Notes under the pieces: model-generated
Databases searched by the model: none
What the model was told of the DNA's origin: nothing
The model's input: only the letters and a program-made list of their open reading frames with translations
Assembly (NCBI RefSeq): GCF_014647675.1
Contig: NZ_BMPQ01000035.1
Span: 25,513 to 89,512 of the forward strand
Direction of reading: 5' to 3'
Length of the DNA stretch: 64,000 nt
Origin: Streptomyces flaveus
Lineage (GTDB): Bacteria; Actinomycetota; Actinomycetes; Streptomycetales; Streptomycetaceae
Made by a program: the position numbers and the translations under genes
Part shown: positions 43,224 through 51,263 of the stretch, one piece after another
Position numbering within the stretch: the first letter of the stretch is position 1
Layout: every line of letters begins with the position of its first letter

Positions 43224-45818
43224 TCAGTCCAGTACCGGCAGCAGCTCCGGCAGATGCCCGTCCGAAGCCGACGCCGCCCGCTGCCGTTCCTCCGGGACCT
43301 CCCCGTACAGCGTCGTGCGCGGGCGCGCCGGACGGCCCGCCGCCTCCGCCACCGCGATCAGGTCCTTGATGGACTTGTACGAGCCGTAACTGGAGCCCGC
43401 CATACGGGAGATGGTCTCCTCCATGAGGGTGCCGCCGAGATCGTTGGCGCCGGAGCGGAGCATCTCGGCCGCGCCCTCCGTGCCCAGCTTCACCCAGCTG
43501 GTCTGGATGTTGGGGATGTGGGGGTGCAGCAACAACCTCGCCATCGCCACCACCGCGCGGTTGTCGCGCATGGTCGGGCCGGGGCGCGCGATGCCCGCCA
43601 GGTACACGGGCGCGTTGGTGTGGATGAACGGCAACGTCACGAACTCCGTGAAACCGCCCGTCTGTTGCTGGATCCGCGACAGCGTCCGGAAGTGGCCGAG
43701 CCAGTGGCGGGGCTGGTCCACATGCCCGTACATCATCGTGGACGAGGAGCGGATGCCCAGCTCGTGCGCGGTCGTCACGACCTCGATCCAGGTCGCCGTG
43801 GGCAGCTTGCCCTTGGTGAGGACCCAGCGGACCTCGTCGTCGAGGATCTCGGCGGCCGTGCCGGGGATGGAGCCGAGGCCGGCCTCCTTGGCGGCGGTCA
43901 GCCATTCGCGGATCGACATCCCGGTGCGCGTCGCGCCGTTGACGACCTCCATGGGGGAGAAGGCGTGTACGTGCATGCCGGGGACGCGTTCCTTCACGGC
44001 GCGCGCGATGTCGAAGTAGGCGGTGCCGGGCAGGTCGGGGTGGATACCGCCCTGCATGCAGACCTCGACTGCCCCTACTTCCCAGGCCTGTTGGGCGCGG
44101 TCTGCTACCTGGTCCATCGAGAGGGTGTACGCGTCGGCGTCCGTGCGGCGCTGGGCGAAGGCGCAGAAACGGCAGCCGGTGTAGCAGACGTTGGTGAAGT
44201 TGATGTTCCTCGTCACGATGTACGTGACGTCGTCGCCGACCGCCGATTTGCGGACGTCGTCCGCGATCCGGGTGAGGGCGTCCAGCGCCGGGCCGTCGGC
44301 GTGCAGCAGGGCCAGCGCCTCGTCATCGGTCAGGCGCGTCGGGTCGTCGGCCGCTGTCGCGAGCGCCGCCCGCACATCGGTGTCGATCCGCGACGGCACC
44401 ATCCCGGGCGCCGCCGCCTCCCGCAGCGCCTCCCAGTCGCCGTACACCTCGTCGAAGTCGTTCCGGCGGTCGCCCGTACGCCCCTCGGTGTCGATGGTGC
44501 GGTGCAGGTCGGTGCGGCCGGAGGAGGTGAACGCCTCGTCCGGCTCCTGCCACGGGTGGCCCTCGACGACGGCGTCGGGGTTCGCCAGGCCGGTCTCCGG
44601 GTCGGCAAGGGCCCATACGTGCGGCAGCAGCCGCGGGTCCAGCCAGGGCTCGCCGCGCTGCACGAACTCCGGGTACACACACAGCCGTTCACGCAGCTCG
44701 AAGCCCGCCTGCCGGGACTGCTCGGCGAGTTGGTCGATCTGCGGCCAGGGCCGCTCGGGGTTGACGTGGTCGATGGTGAGCGGTGAGACGCCGCCCCAGT
44801 CGTCGATACCGGCGCCGATGAGCCGCCCGTACTCGGAGTCCACGAGATTGGGCGGCGCCTGGAGACAGGCGGAAGGACCCATGATGTGCCGCGCGACGGC
44901 CACCGTGGCGACGAGATCGTCCAGTTCGGCGTCCGGCATCCCGCGCATCGCCGTGTCCGGCTTGGCGCGGAAGTTCTGGATGATCAGCTCCTGGATGCCG
45001 TGGTAGGCCCGCGAGATCTTCCGCAGCGCGAACAGCGACTCGGCGCGTTCCTCGTACGTCTCCCCGATCCCGATCAGCAGCCCGCTGGTGAACGGCACGG
45101 ACGACCGCCCCGCATCCTCCAGCACCCGCAGCCGCACCGCCGGTTCCTTGTCGGGCGAGCCGTAGTGCGGGCCGCCCGGCTCGGACCACAGCCGAGTGGC
45201 GGTGGTCTCCAGCATCATGCCCATGCTGGGCGCGACGGGCTTGAGCCGCTGGAAGTCGGTCCACGACATGACACCGGGGTTGAGGTGTGGCAGCAGCCCC
45301 GTCTCCTCCAGGATGCGGATCGAAATGGCCCGTACGTACGCGATGGTGTCGTCGTAGCCGTGCGCGTCCAGCCACTCCCGCGCCTCGGGCCACCGCTCCT
45401 CGGGCTTGTCGCCGAGGGTGATCAGGGCTTCCTTGCACCCCAGTTCGGCCCCGCGCCGCGCGATGTCGAGCACCTCGTCCGGCGACATGAACATCCCGTG
45501 CCCGGCCCGCCGCAGCTTGCCGGGAACGGTGACGAAGGTGCAGTAGTGGCACTTGTCGCGGCACAACCGGGTCAGCGGAACGAACACGCTCTTCGAGTAC
45601 GTGATGACCCCGGCCCGCCCCGCTTCCGCCAGCCCCGCGTCCCGAACCCGCGCGGCGGAGGCGACAAGGTCATCGAGATCCTCCCCCCGGGCCTGAAGCA
45701 GCACGCCCGCCTCACCGACATCGAGCGCGACACCGTCACGGGCGCGTTTGAGGGCGCGTCGCATGGCGTTCGCGGTGGGACGGTCTCCGGACTGCTGCTC
45801 AGGCTGCGGATCAGTCAT
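43224..45818 (-). CDS. fbiC: FO synthase (two radical-SAM domains)
   Basis: The 864-residue bifunctional enzyme makes 7,8-didemethyl-8-hydroxy-5-deazariboflavin, the flavin core of coenzyme F420. The N-terminal CofG half has the radical-SAM motif CRDKCHYCTF near residue 84. The C-terminal CofH half has CYTGCRFCAF near residue 543. Length and order match actinobacterial FbiC. The start MTDPQPEQQ at 45818 is chosen because the upstream open frame has no family character. An F420-using Ddn-type reductase gene lies close by at 47654. Confidence 0.96.
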   Translation of the reverse strand: MTDPQPEQQSGDRPTANAMRRALKRARDGVALDVGEAGVLLQARGEDLDDLVASAARVRDAGLAEAGRAGVITYSKSVFVPLTRLCRDKCHYCTFVTVPGKLRRAGHGMFMSPDEVLDIARRGAELGCKEALITLGDKPEERWPEAREWLDAHGYDDTIAYVRAISIRILEETGLLPHLNPGVMSWTDFQRLKPVAPSMGMMLETTATRLWSEPGGPHYGSPDKEPAVRLRVLEDAGRSSVPFTSGLLIGIGETYEERAESLFALRKISRAYHGIQELIIQNFRAKPDTAMRGMPDAELDDLVATVAVARHIMGPSACLQAPPNLVDSEYGRLIGAGIDDWGGVSPLTIDHVNPERPWPQIDQLAEQSRQAGFELRERLCVYPEFVQRGEPWLDPRLLPHVWALADPETGLANPDAVVEGHPWQEPDEAFTSSGRTDLHRTIDTEGRTGDRRNDFDEVYGDWEALREAAAPGMVPSRIDTDVRAALATAADDPTRLTDDEALALLHADGPALDALTRIADDVRKSAVGDDVTYIVTRNINFTNVCYTGCRFCAFAQRRTDADAYTLSMDQVADRAQQAWEVGAVEVCMQGGIHPDLPGTAYFDIARAVKERVPGMHVHAFSPMEVVNGATRTGMSIREWLTAAKEAGLGSIPGTAAEILDDEVRWVLTKGKLPTATWIEVVTTAHELGIRSSSTMMYGHVDQPRHWLGHFRTLSRIQQQTGGFTEFVTLPFIHTNAPVYLAGIARPGPTMRDNRAVVAMARLLLHPHIPNIQTSWVKLGTEGAAEMLRSGANDLGGTLMEETISRMAGSSYGSYKSIKDLIAVAEAAGRPARPRTTLYGEVPEERQRAASASDGHLPELLPVLD

Positions 45819-46090
45819 GAATCGAGCATACGAGCGTGCGCAACCATTCGGTTTCCGGGAGGTTCCAAGGTCATCCGGCAGATTGCCGCCCCGGCCGGTC
45901 CGGCGACACGCACCGACCCAGCGCACCGCGCCCCCACGCAACGCTCCCGCACGCCGACCGCTGCGCGAAACGTGCCGATTCCCTTCCCTTGTACGGGAGT
46001 TCACGGGTGAATACGAGGGTGGTACGTGTCACCCCCGCAGCACCCGGGCCACACCCGAACCGTCACACCCGACACTTTGGGAGCAGCAGC

Positions 46091-47602
46091 ATGTGCGAGG
46101 ACGACCACGGCATCGCAAGACGCGCCCTGTTCGTGACGGGAGCCGCCGCCGCGCTTACGTTGGGAAGCGTGAGTTTCCCGAGCGAGGCTGCCGACGCCGC
46201 AGCGGGCCACGAGACGAGGACGGTGCGCGGCACCCTGCCCACCGGCTCCCCCGACTTCGTGTACCTGCCCGTCGAAGTCCCGGACGGCGTACGGGAGATC
46301 AAGGTCGCGTACACGTACGAGAAGCCCTCCGTCCCGGCCGGCACCGCGGGCAACGCGCTCGACATCGGCATCTTCGACCAGCGCGGCACGGAACTGGGCG
46401 GCAAGGGCTTCCGCGGCTGGTCGGGCGGAGCGCGCACGGAGTTCTTCATCCGCGCCGACGACGCCACGCCCGGCTACATCCCCGGCCCGGTCCGCGAGGG
46501 CACCTGGTACATCGCGCTCGGCCCCTACACCGTGGCCCCGCAGGGACTCCCGTACGAGATCACCATCACGCTCACCTACGGCGAACCCGGCGCCGCCGTG
46601 AAGCCGAAGTACCCGCCCACGCGTGCCAAGGGCCGCGGTCGCGCCTGGTATCGCGGCGACTGCCACCTGCACTCCTGGTACTCCGACGGCCGCCGCACCC
46701 CCGCCGAGATCGCGGCCCTCGCCCGCGAGGCCGGCCTGGACTTCATCAACACCTCCGAGCACAACACCCATGCCGCGCACGCCCATTGGGCCGACGAGGC
46801 GGGCGACGACCTGCTGGTCCTGCTGGGCGAGGAGGTCACGACGCGTAACGGCCATGTCGTCGCGCTCGGCACGGATCCCGGCACGTTCATCGACTGGCGC
46901 TACCGCGCCCGCGACAACCGTTTCGGCAAGTACGCCCGCGAGATCCGCCGCTCCGGAGGCCTGGTCGTCCCCGCCCACCCGCACGCCACCTGCATCGGCT
47001 GCAACTGGAAGTTCGGCTTCGGCGAGGCGGACGTGGTCGAGGTGTGGAACGGCCCGTACGGGCCCGACGACGAGGTCTCCCTGGCCGACTGGGACGGCAT
47101 GCTGGTGGCCTCGGTCCGCGAGGGCCGCGGCTGGATCCCGGCGATGGGCAACAGCGACGCCCACCGCCACCCCGACCCCGTCGGCACCCCCCAGACGGTC
47201 GTCCTCGCCGACGACCTCACCCGCGAGTCCATCCAGGAGGGCCTGAAGGCAGGCCGCTCCTACATCGCCGAGTCCAAGTCGGTGTCGCTCGACTTCACCG
47301 CGTACGGCCCCAAGGGCGAACACGCGGGAATCGGCGGCCGTTTGAAGGTGGACCGCGACGACCCGGTCACGGTCCGCCTGGAGGTCACGGGCGCCCCCCG
47401 CTGCACGGCCCGCTTCGTCACGGACCAGGGCGTCCTGCACACGAGCCCCGTCCTGCCGGTCTCGGGCTCCGGCACGGTCGAGTGGCGTACGACGGCTCAG
47501 TACGCAGCGTACGTACGGGCGGAACTGCGGCACGAGGCGGCGGTGGCACCGCTGCCGGGGGCACTGGCGGCGTTCACGAACCCGATCTTCTTGGGGCGGT
47601 AA
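46091..47602 (+). CDS. CehA/McbA family PHP-domain metallohydrolase, Tat-exported
   Basis: The 503-residue protein begins with a Tat-type signal (RRALFVTGAAAALTLGS). Then comes a beta-sandwich region of about 170 residues and a PHP domain with metal ligands in GDCHLHSWYSDG, SEHNTH, VVPAHPH and GNSDAH. Members hydrolyse phosphate or carbamate esters outside the cytoplasm. The C-terminal 80 residues are another beta domain. It is divergent from fbiC with a 270-base gap. The substrate is unknown. Confidence 0.85.
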   Translation: MCEDDHGIARRALFVTGAAAALTLGSVSFPSEAADAAAGHETRTVRGTLPTGSPDFVYLPVEVPDGVREIKVAYTYEKPSVPAGTAGNALDIGIFDQRGTELGGKGFRGWSGGARTEFFIRADDATPGYIPGPVREGTWYIALGPYTVAPQGLPYEITITLTYGEPGAAVKPKYPPTRAKGRGRAWYRGDCHLHSWYSDGRRTPAEIAALAREAGLDFINTSEHNTHAAHAHWADEAGDDLLVLLGEEVTTRNGHVVALGTDPGTFIDWRYRARDNRFGKYAREIRRSGGLVVPAHPHATCIGCNWKFGFGEADVVEVWNGPYGPDDEVSLADWDGMLVASVREGRGWIPAMGNSDAHRHPDPVGTPQTVVLADDLTRESIQEGLKAGRSYIAESKSVSLDFTAYGPKGEHAGIGGRLKVDRDDPVTVRLEVTGAPRCTARFVTDQGVLHTSPVLPVSGSGTVEWRTTAQYAAYVRAELRHEAAVAPLPGALAAFTNPIFLGR

Positions 47603-47653
47603 GGGCCCGCCTGAGAGACTCCTCGGGTCACCGACGAGAAGGACCAGGGCCTC

Positions 47654-48049
47654 ATGTCGCGCTTCCACGATCTCAAGTTCCGCGCCGTCACGACGCTCCA
47701 GCGGTGGGTCGCCAACCCGCTGTCCAGACGGCTGCCCTTTCAGACCCTCCTCGAGACCACAGGGCGAAAGTCGGGGCAGCCGCGCCGAACCCCGCTCGGC
47801 GGAAGCCGGGTCGGGGACGAGTTCTGGATCGTCTCCGAGTACGGCGAGAAGTCGCAGTACGTACGGAACATCCAGGCAAACCCGAGAGTCCGGGTCCGCA
47901 TCAAGGGCCGCTGGCACCACGGCACGGCCCACCTGCTGCCCGAGGACGACGCGCGTGCCCGCCTCAGGTCCCTGCCACGGATGAACAGCGCAGCAGTACG
48001 GGCGGTCGGCACGAACCTGCTGACCGTGCGGGTGGATCTGGAGGACTGA
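47654..48049 (+). CDS. Ddn-type F420H2-dependent nitroreductase/quinone reductase
   Basis: The 131-residue split-barrel protein of the deazaflavin-dependent family contains the core LLETTGRKSGQPRRTPL, FWIVSEYGEKSQYVRNIQAN and GRWHHGTAHLL. Relatives in mycobacteria reduce quinones or nitro compounds with F420H2 and loosely bind the membrane. It follows the PHP gene by about 50 bases. A nearly identical internal fragment of this gene lies at 62512-62784. Confidence 0.88.
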   Translation: MSRFHDLKFRAVTTLQRWVANPLSRRLPFQTLLETTGRKSGQPRRTPLGGSRVGDEFWIVSEYGEKSQYVRNIQANPRVRVRIKGRWHHGTAHLLPEDDARARLRSLPRMNSAAVRAVGTNLLTVRVDLED

Positions 48050-48083
48050 GGCGCGTTCAGAGATCTCCCCCCAGAGGGTGTTT

Positions 48084-48127
48084 CGCGAAAATGTGACACT
48101 CGGCAGTCGAAGTGTCACATTTTCGCG
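48084..48127. repeat. 17-bp perfect inverted repeat
   Basis: CGCGAAAATGTGACACT and AGTGTCACATTTTCGCG surround a ten-base loop, 34 bases after the Ddn-type gene. It may be a terminator. Its arms are unusually AT-rich for this genome, so a protein-binding site or the scar of a lost element is also possible. Confidence 0.65.
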
Positions 48128-48135
48128 CGTGAGGG

Positions 48136-48192
48136 TCAGGGAGCGCACTCGGCCCACAGCAGCTTCCCGCCCTTCGAGGCATCCAAGCCATC
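48136..48192 (-). pseudogene. C-terminal remnant of an HATPase-type protein (copy A)
   Basis: Read leftwards the sequence gives DASKGGKLLWAECAP and a stop at 48136-48138. This is the closing strand of RsbW-like ATP-binding proteins. Thirty-five bases (48146-48180) are identical to 50330-50364. The rest of the gene is missing. Confidence 0.55.
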
Positions 48193-48409
48193 CTCTGGGC
48201 CACCCCCACCGCCTTCGGCGCCCTCCTCCGCACTCTGAAGACGAGCCCGAACCATGGATGACGCACTCCTGCCCGAATGAAGTCCCTGCCGCTAATGAAC
48301 TCCCGCTCAATCTCGGGCAGTTGGACCGGGTTTTGTCACCTGCGCGCCTAGACCTCTGGACTTGTCTGTTTCACGGTGGTCCCTCCTACCCGCACGGAAG
48401 GACCCAGCA

Positions 48410-49549
48410 GTGAGACGCAGACGATTTGTGGCAGGAACGATCGGCGCGCTTTCGGGGCTCACGCTCGGTCCGGGCAGCTCGGTCCGGGCCGACGCGCCGG
48501 CGCCCCGTACGCAAAGCTGGCAGGCCGTGCCGGCGCCCGGCAGTACCCCTGCCGCGCAGTTGCGCCGCATCGCCGCTACCGGACCCCAACTGGCCTGGGC
48601 CGTGGGCGAGGAGGGCCGCGCCGGGCCGTCGCAGGGCCGAGGGCTGGCCATGCTCTGGGACGGCAGCGCCTGGTCGAAGACCGACCTGTCGCATCTGACC
48701 CACACGCGGTTGAGCGACATCGCCGTTGTCAACGCCACCTCGGCGTGGAGCGTGGGCCTGCCTGCCGACGAGGGCACGAGCCCGCTGCTGAGCTGGGACG
48801 GAACCACCTGGCGCGAGGCCGAGTTCCCGGGCCTGGGCGAGCCGGACGTCCGCATGGACGCGGTGGCGGTCGGCCCCGACCAGCGGGTGTGGGTCAGCGG
48901 CAGCCGCGGCGGCAGCACCGGCCTGCTCAACGGGGACGGGCGGCAATGGCAATGGCTGGACCCACTGCCTGCCACGAGCGCGAACCTGTACCGGGTCGTA
49001 CTGCGCTCGCCGGACGAGGTCTGGGTGAGCGGCGACCAGGCCCAGGCAACCGGCGACGGATGGTCCGGACTCGTAGCCCGCTGGAACGGAGCGTGGACCG
49101 TCCTGCCCCCGATCACAGGCCTCCGTCTGAGCATCAGCGATCTGCATCCGGCCGGTCCGGACGACGTATGGGCGGTGGGCACCGAAGCCGGCATCGGCGG
49201 ACCACCGGGACGCCCCGGCAACCCCGTTCTGGCCCACTGGGACGGCACGGCCTGGACGCGGGTGCAACCGGGCTTCACCGTCGGGTCGTTGACCGGAATC
49301 GCGGCCGACGCAGAGGGCCGCGCCGCATGGATCTCGGGCTGGAACTTCCGGGACCAGACCCGCAGCACGTACCTGCACCGGGACGGCGACGCCTGGACCG
49401 TCGTACGAGGCCCGGCCGGCACGGCGACAGCCCCGTACCTCAACGACGTGACACCCATTCCCGGCACCGCGGGATTCTGGTCGGCGGGCATGACGAGTCC
49501 CACCCCCGCTCCTCCGACCGAGGCTTACATGGAACGCCTCGACGCCTGA
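48410..49549 (+). CDS. Secreted beta-propeller-like protein, unknown function
   Basis: The 379-residue protein has a Tat-like signal (RRRRFVAGTIGALSGLTL) at the very N terminus. The mature part is built from repeats with W-WDG/W-N-G and D-VWAVG/VWVSG motifs about 45-50 residues apart, as in seven-bladed beta-propellers: AWAVGEEG, LWDGSAWSK, SWDGTTWRE, VWVSGSR, VWVSGDQ, RWNGAWTV, VWAVGTE, HWDGTAWTR. No catalytic motif is seen. Such Streptomyces propellers are generally secreted and of unknown role. GTG 48410 follows AAGGA. Confidence 0.75.
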   Translation: MRRRRFVAGTIGALSGLTLGPGSSVRADAPAPRTQSWQAVPAPGSTPAAQLRRIAATGPQLAWAVGEEGRAGPSQGRGLAMLWDGSAWSKTDLSHLTHTRLSDIAVVNATSAWSVGLPADEGTSPLLSWDGTTWREAEFPGLGEPDVRMDAVAVGPDQRVWVSGSRGGSTGLLNGDGRQWQWLDPLPATSANLYRVVLRSPDEVWVSGDQAQATGDGWSGLVARWNGAWTVLPPITGLRLSISDLHPAGPDDVWAVGTEAGIGGPPGRPGNPVLAHWDGTAWTRVQPGFTVGSLTGIAADAEGRAAWISGWNFRDQTRSTYLHRDGDAWTVVRGPAGTATAPYLNDVTPIPGTAGFWSAGMTSPTPAPPTEAYMERLDA

Positions 49550-49655
49550 TTTAGCCCCGCGGCGCGTTCGAGAGGCGGCCCAGCCACGCCGAGCACGCGT
49601 TGCGGTGCCGGCCCAGGGGGCAGGCACCGCAGGGAAGGGCTGGTGATCCACGGGC

Positions 49656-49940
49656 CTACGGATCCACGACCTGTGGATCGCGAAAGTAGTAGACGACCGT
49701 CACTCCCATACCCGGAGTGTGCGTGTACACGACGGTGATCGCCTCGGCTGAGTCGTGGGCGAGAGGTGTCGTGTAGGTGTACTCCACGGACGGCGGGCGC
49801 CAGCCGGGGATCTCGCGCCCCGCCGCCGGCTCCCGTGCGATGACCGTGAGCGCCTCCCGGACCACTTCCCGCTCCCCCTCCGTGAGGTCGCCGTACGCCT
49901 TCTTGGCGGGTTCGGCCTCCTCCAGCGGGATCTCGCTCAT
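49656..49940 (-). CDS. Small protein, RelE/ParE-toxin-like
   Basis: The 94-residue protein has two N-terminal helices (LTEGEREVVREALTVIAREP) and a C-terminal beta-sheet (ITVVYTHTPGMGVTVVYYF), the order of RelE/ParE-type toxins. Its start overlaps the stop of the preceding DUF6247-like gene by four bases, which is usual for toxin-antitoxin pairs with the antitoxin first. Catalytic residues cannot be recognised with certainty, so toxicity is inference. Confidence 0.5.
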   Translation of the reverse strand: MSEIPLEEAEPAKKAYGDLTEGEREVVREALTVIAREPAAGREIPGWRPPSVEYTYTTPLAHDSAEAITVVYTHTPGMGVTVVYYFRDPQVVDP

Positions 49941-50236
49941 CCGCTGCCGCCTCCGGCACGCGCGTCCTCGAGGGCAGCCATGATCTCGGGTGAGTTCCTG
50001 ATCCGGACCCGGTGGCGATACGCCCTCACCACGGCCGCGGCGCGCTCCAAGTCGTCCGTGAGGGAGGCTCCTATGGCTGCCGCCAGTTCCTCCTCGAAGC
50101 GCTCCCGGTCACCCGGGAACCCGTACCGGCTGAGCGCGCTGCGCAGGTCGTCCACGGTCCGGATCTCCGGAAGGGGCATCGCCGCCCAGCCGTGCTCACG
50201 CTCTGCGCTCATGACCTGCTCCTGGTATACGGGCAT
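49937..50236 (-). CDS. DUF6247-like small protein, putative antitoxin partner
   Basis: This 99-residue helical protein has a core of IRTVDDLRSALSRYGFPGDRERFEEELAAAI, then LERAAAVVRAYRHRV. It resembles the small DUF6247-type proteins of actinomycetes. It is encoded first in a two-gene unit with the RelE-like protein. ATG 50236 has GGTGGAG directly upstream. A longer open frame upstream was rejected because it reads through the remnant at 50314-50397. Confidence 0.6.
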   Translation of the reverse strand: MPVYQEQVMSAEREHGWAAMPLPEIRTVDDLRSALSRYGFPGDRERFEEELAAAIGASLTDDLERAAAVVRAYRHRVRIRNSPEIMAALEDARAGGGSG

Positions 50237-50313
50237 CGCTCCACCTCCAAGTATGGCGCCGTGCGCCCAAGGCGGACATCGCACGTCACTTCCCACGGCC
50301 CGCACCGCCCCGC

Positions 50314-50397
50314 TCACCGCGCCTCCCCACACTCGGCCCACAGCAGCTTCCCGCCCTTCGAGGCGCCCCACTCCTGCAGCACGGACACCCCCAACGA
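50314..50397 (-). pseudogene. C-terminal remnant of an HATPase-type protein (copy B)
   Basis: Read leftwards it gives PSLGVSVLQEWGASKGGK, LLWAECGEAR and a stop at 50314-50316. This is a longer piece of the same protein tail as copy A, with 35 bases in common. It ends where the Cap15-like sequence begins on the other strand, marking a recombination junction. Confidence 0.55.
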
Positions 50398-50963
50398 GGG
50401 GCCTGTACCCGTCGCAGTTCCGGTACCTGTTCGCCTACATTCCGGCCGCTGTCGGATACGGCGTCATTGTCTTCGACAAGTGGGCCTGGCGCTGGCCCGT
50501 CATTCACCGTTTCACCGGTCGACCCTGGGTCACCGGCACCTGGCGCGTGGTGCTGTCCCCGAGTCCGGAAAGCCGAATACCCGAGGGAGGAAACCGGGGC
50601 CCGATCATCACCTACATGACGGTCGAGCAGACCTTCTGGAGCCTGCACGCCACGCTTCGCACGAAGGAGAGCACCTCCCGGTCGAGCAACGCCACCATCG
50701 GCTCCCCCGAGAACTCCGGTACTGCCGAGATCGGGTTCCTGTACGACAACACGCCCCGCGCGGAGCACCAGCACCGCAGCCCCCGGCACGAAGGGGCATG
50801 CCGGATCTCCGTCACGGGCCTGAACCCCCGGGCCGCTGCCGGGCACTACTACACCAGCCGGTTCACCGCCGGCGACATGGACTTCACCCTGATCAACCGC
50901 TCCACCGACTACTGCACCTTCGCCGAAGCGCAGGCCGCCGACCCAGAGCACACCACCAGCTGA
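50397..50963 (+). pseudogene. Cap15-like (S-2TM-beta) membrane effector, start codon missing
   Basis: The frame to the stop at 50961-50963 encodes about 188 residues. There is one clear membrane helix (FRYLFAYIPAAVGYGVIVF) followed by WRWPVIHRFTGRPWVTGTW and a beta-rich domain with VEQTFWSLHATLRTKESTS, FLYDNTP, HEGACRISV and HYYTSRFTAGDMDFTLI. This is the pattern of the Cap15 (SMODS-associated 2TM beta) family, whose CBASS members bind cyclic dinucleotides and disrupt the membrane. No in-frame ATG, GTG or TTG precedes the first helix without running back through the unrelated remnant, so the gene is probably 5'-truncated. No cyclic-nucleotide synthase gene is nearby. Confidence 0.6.
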
Positions 50964-51263
50964 TCCCGGCCACCGTTGCCGCACGCCGGGCACAGCGAGG
51001 AAGGGCGGCCCTGCTGCCAGACTGCGTTCCGCTTCGCGGACCGGGGCCTGTCCCTGTGGCCGCCTTCGTGAAGGCCGAGGGGGACGTCTCGGCGTACACC
51101 GCGCGCGTGTTGCGCCGCCAGATGCTCGCCGAGGCGCTGGAGAAATCCGCCCGGGTACGGCCCGAGCCCGGCCGCAACTCCGACCCCGGACGCGCCCAGC
51201 AGCAGTACCCGTCTGCCTGGTTCGGTCACCCCACCAGCATCACCCCCGCGCACAGACGCGCTG
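50964..51263. other. 300-base gap, possible antitoxin-like fragment
   Basis: No intact gene is seen. Around 51065-51160 one frame reads VKAEGDVSAYTARVLRRQML and then AEALEKSA, which resembles the end of small RHH-type antitoxins. It lacks a proper start and may be another decayed gene. Confidence 0.3.

Larger units (their letters stand above)
48050..48409. other. 360-base gap with hairpin and gene remnant
   Basis: The gap holds a 17-bp inverted repeat at 48084-48127 and a short leftward remnant of an ATP-binding protein tail at 48136-48192. The rest, up to the start of the next gene, shows nothing that I can identify. Confidence 0.5.

Noticed and set aside
49755..50396. In-frame upstream extension of the Cap15-like sequence
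   Set aside because: It reads antisense through the toxin-like pair and the HATPase remnant and has no similarity to the family.
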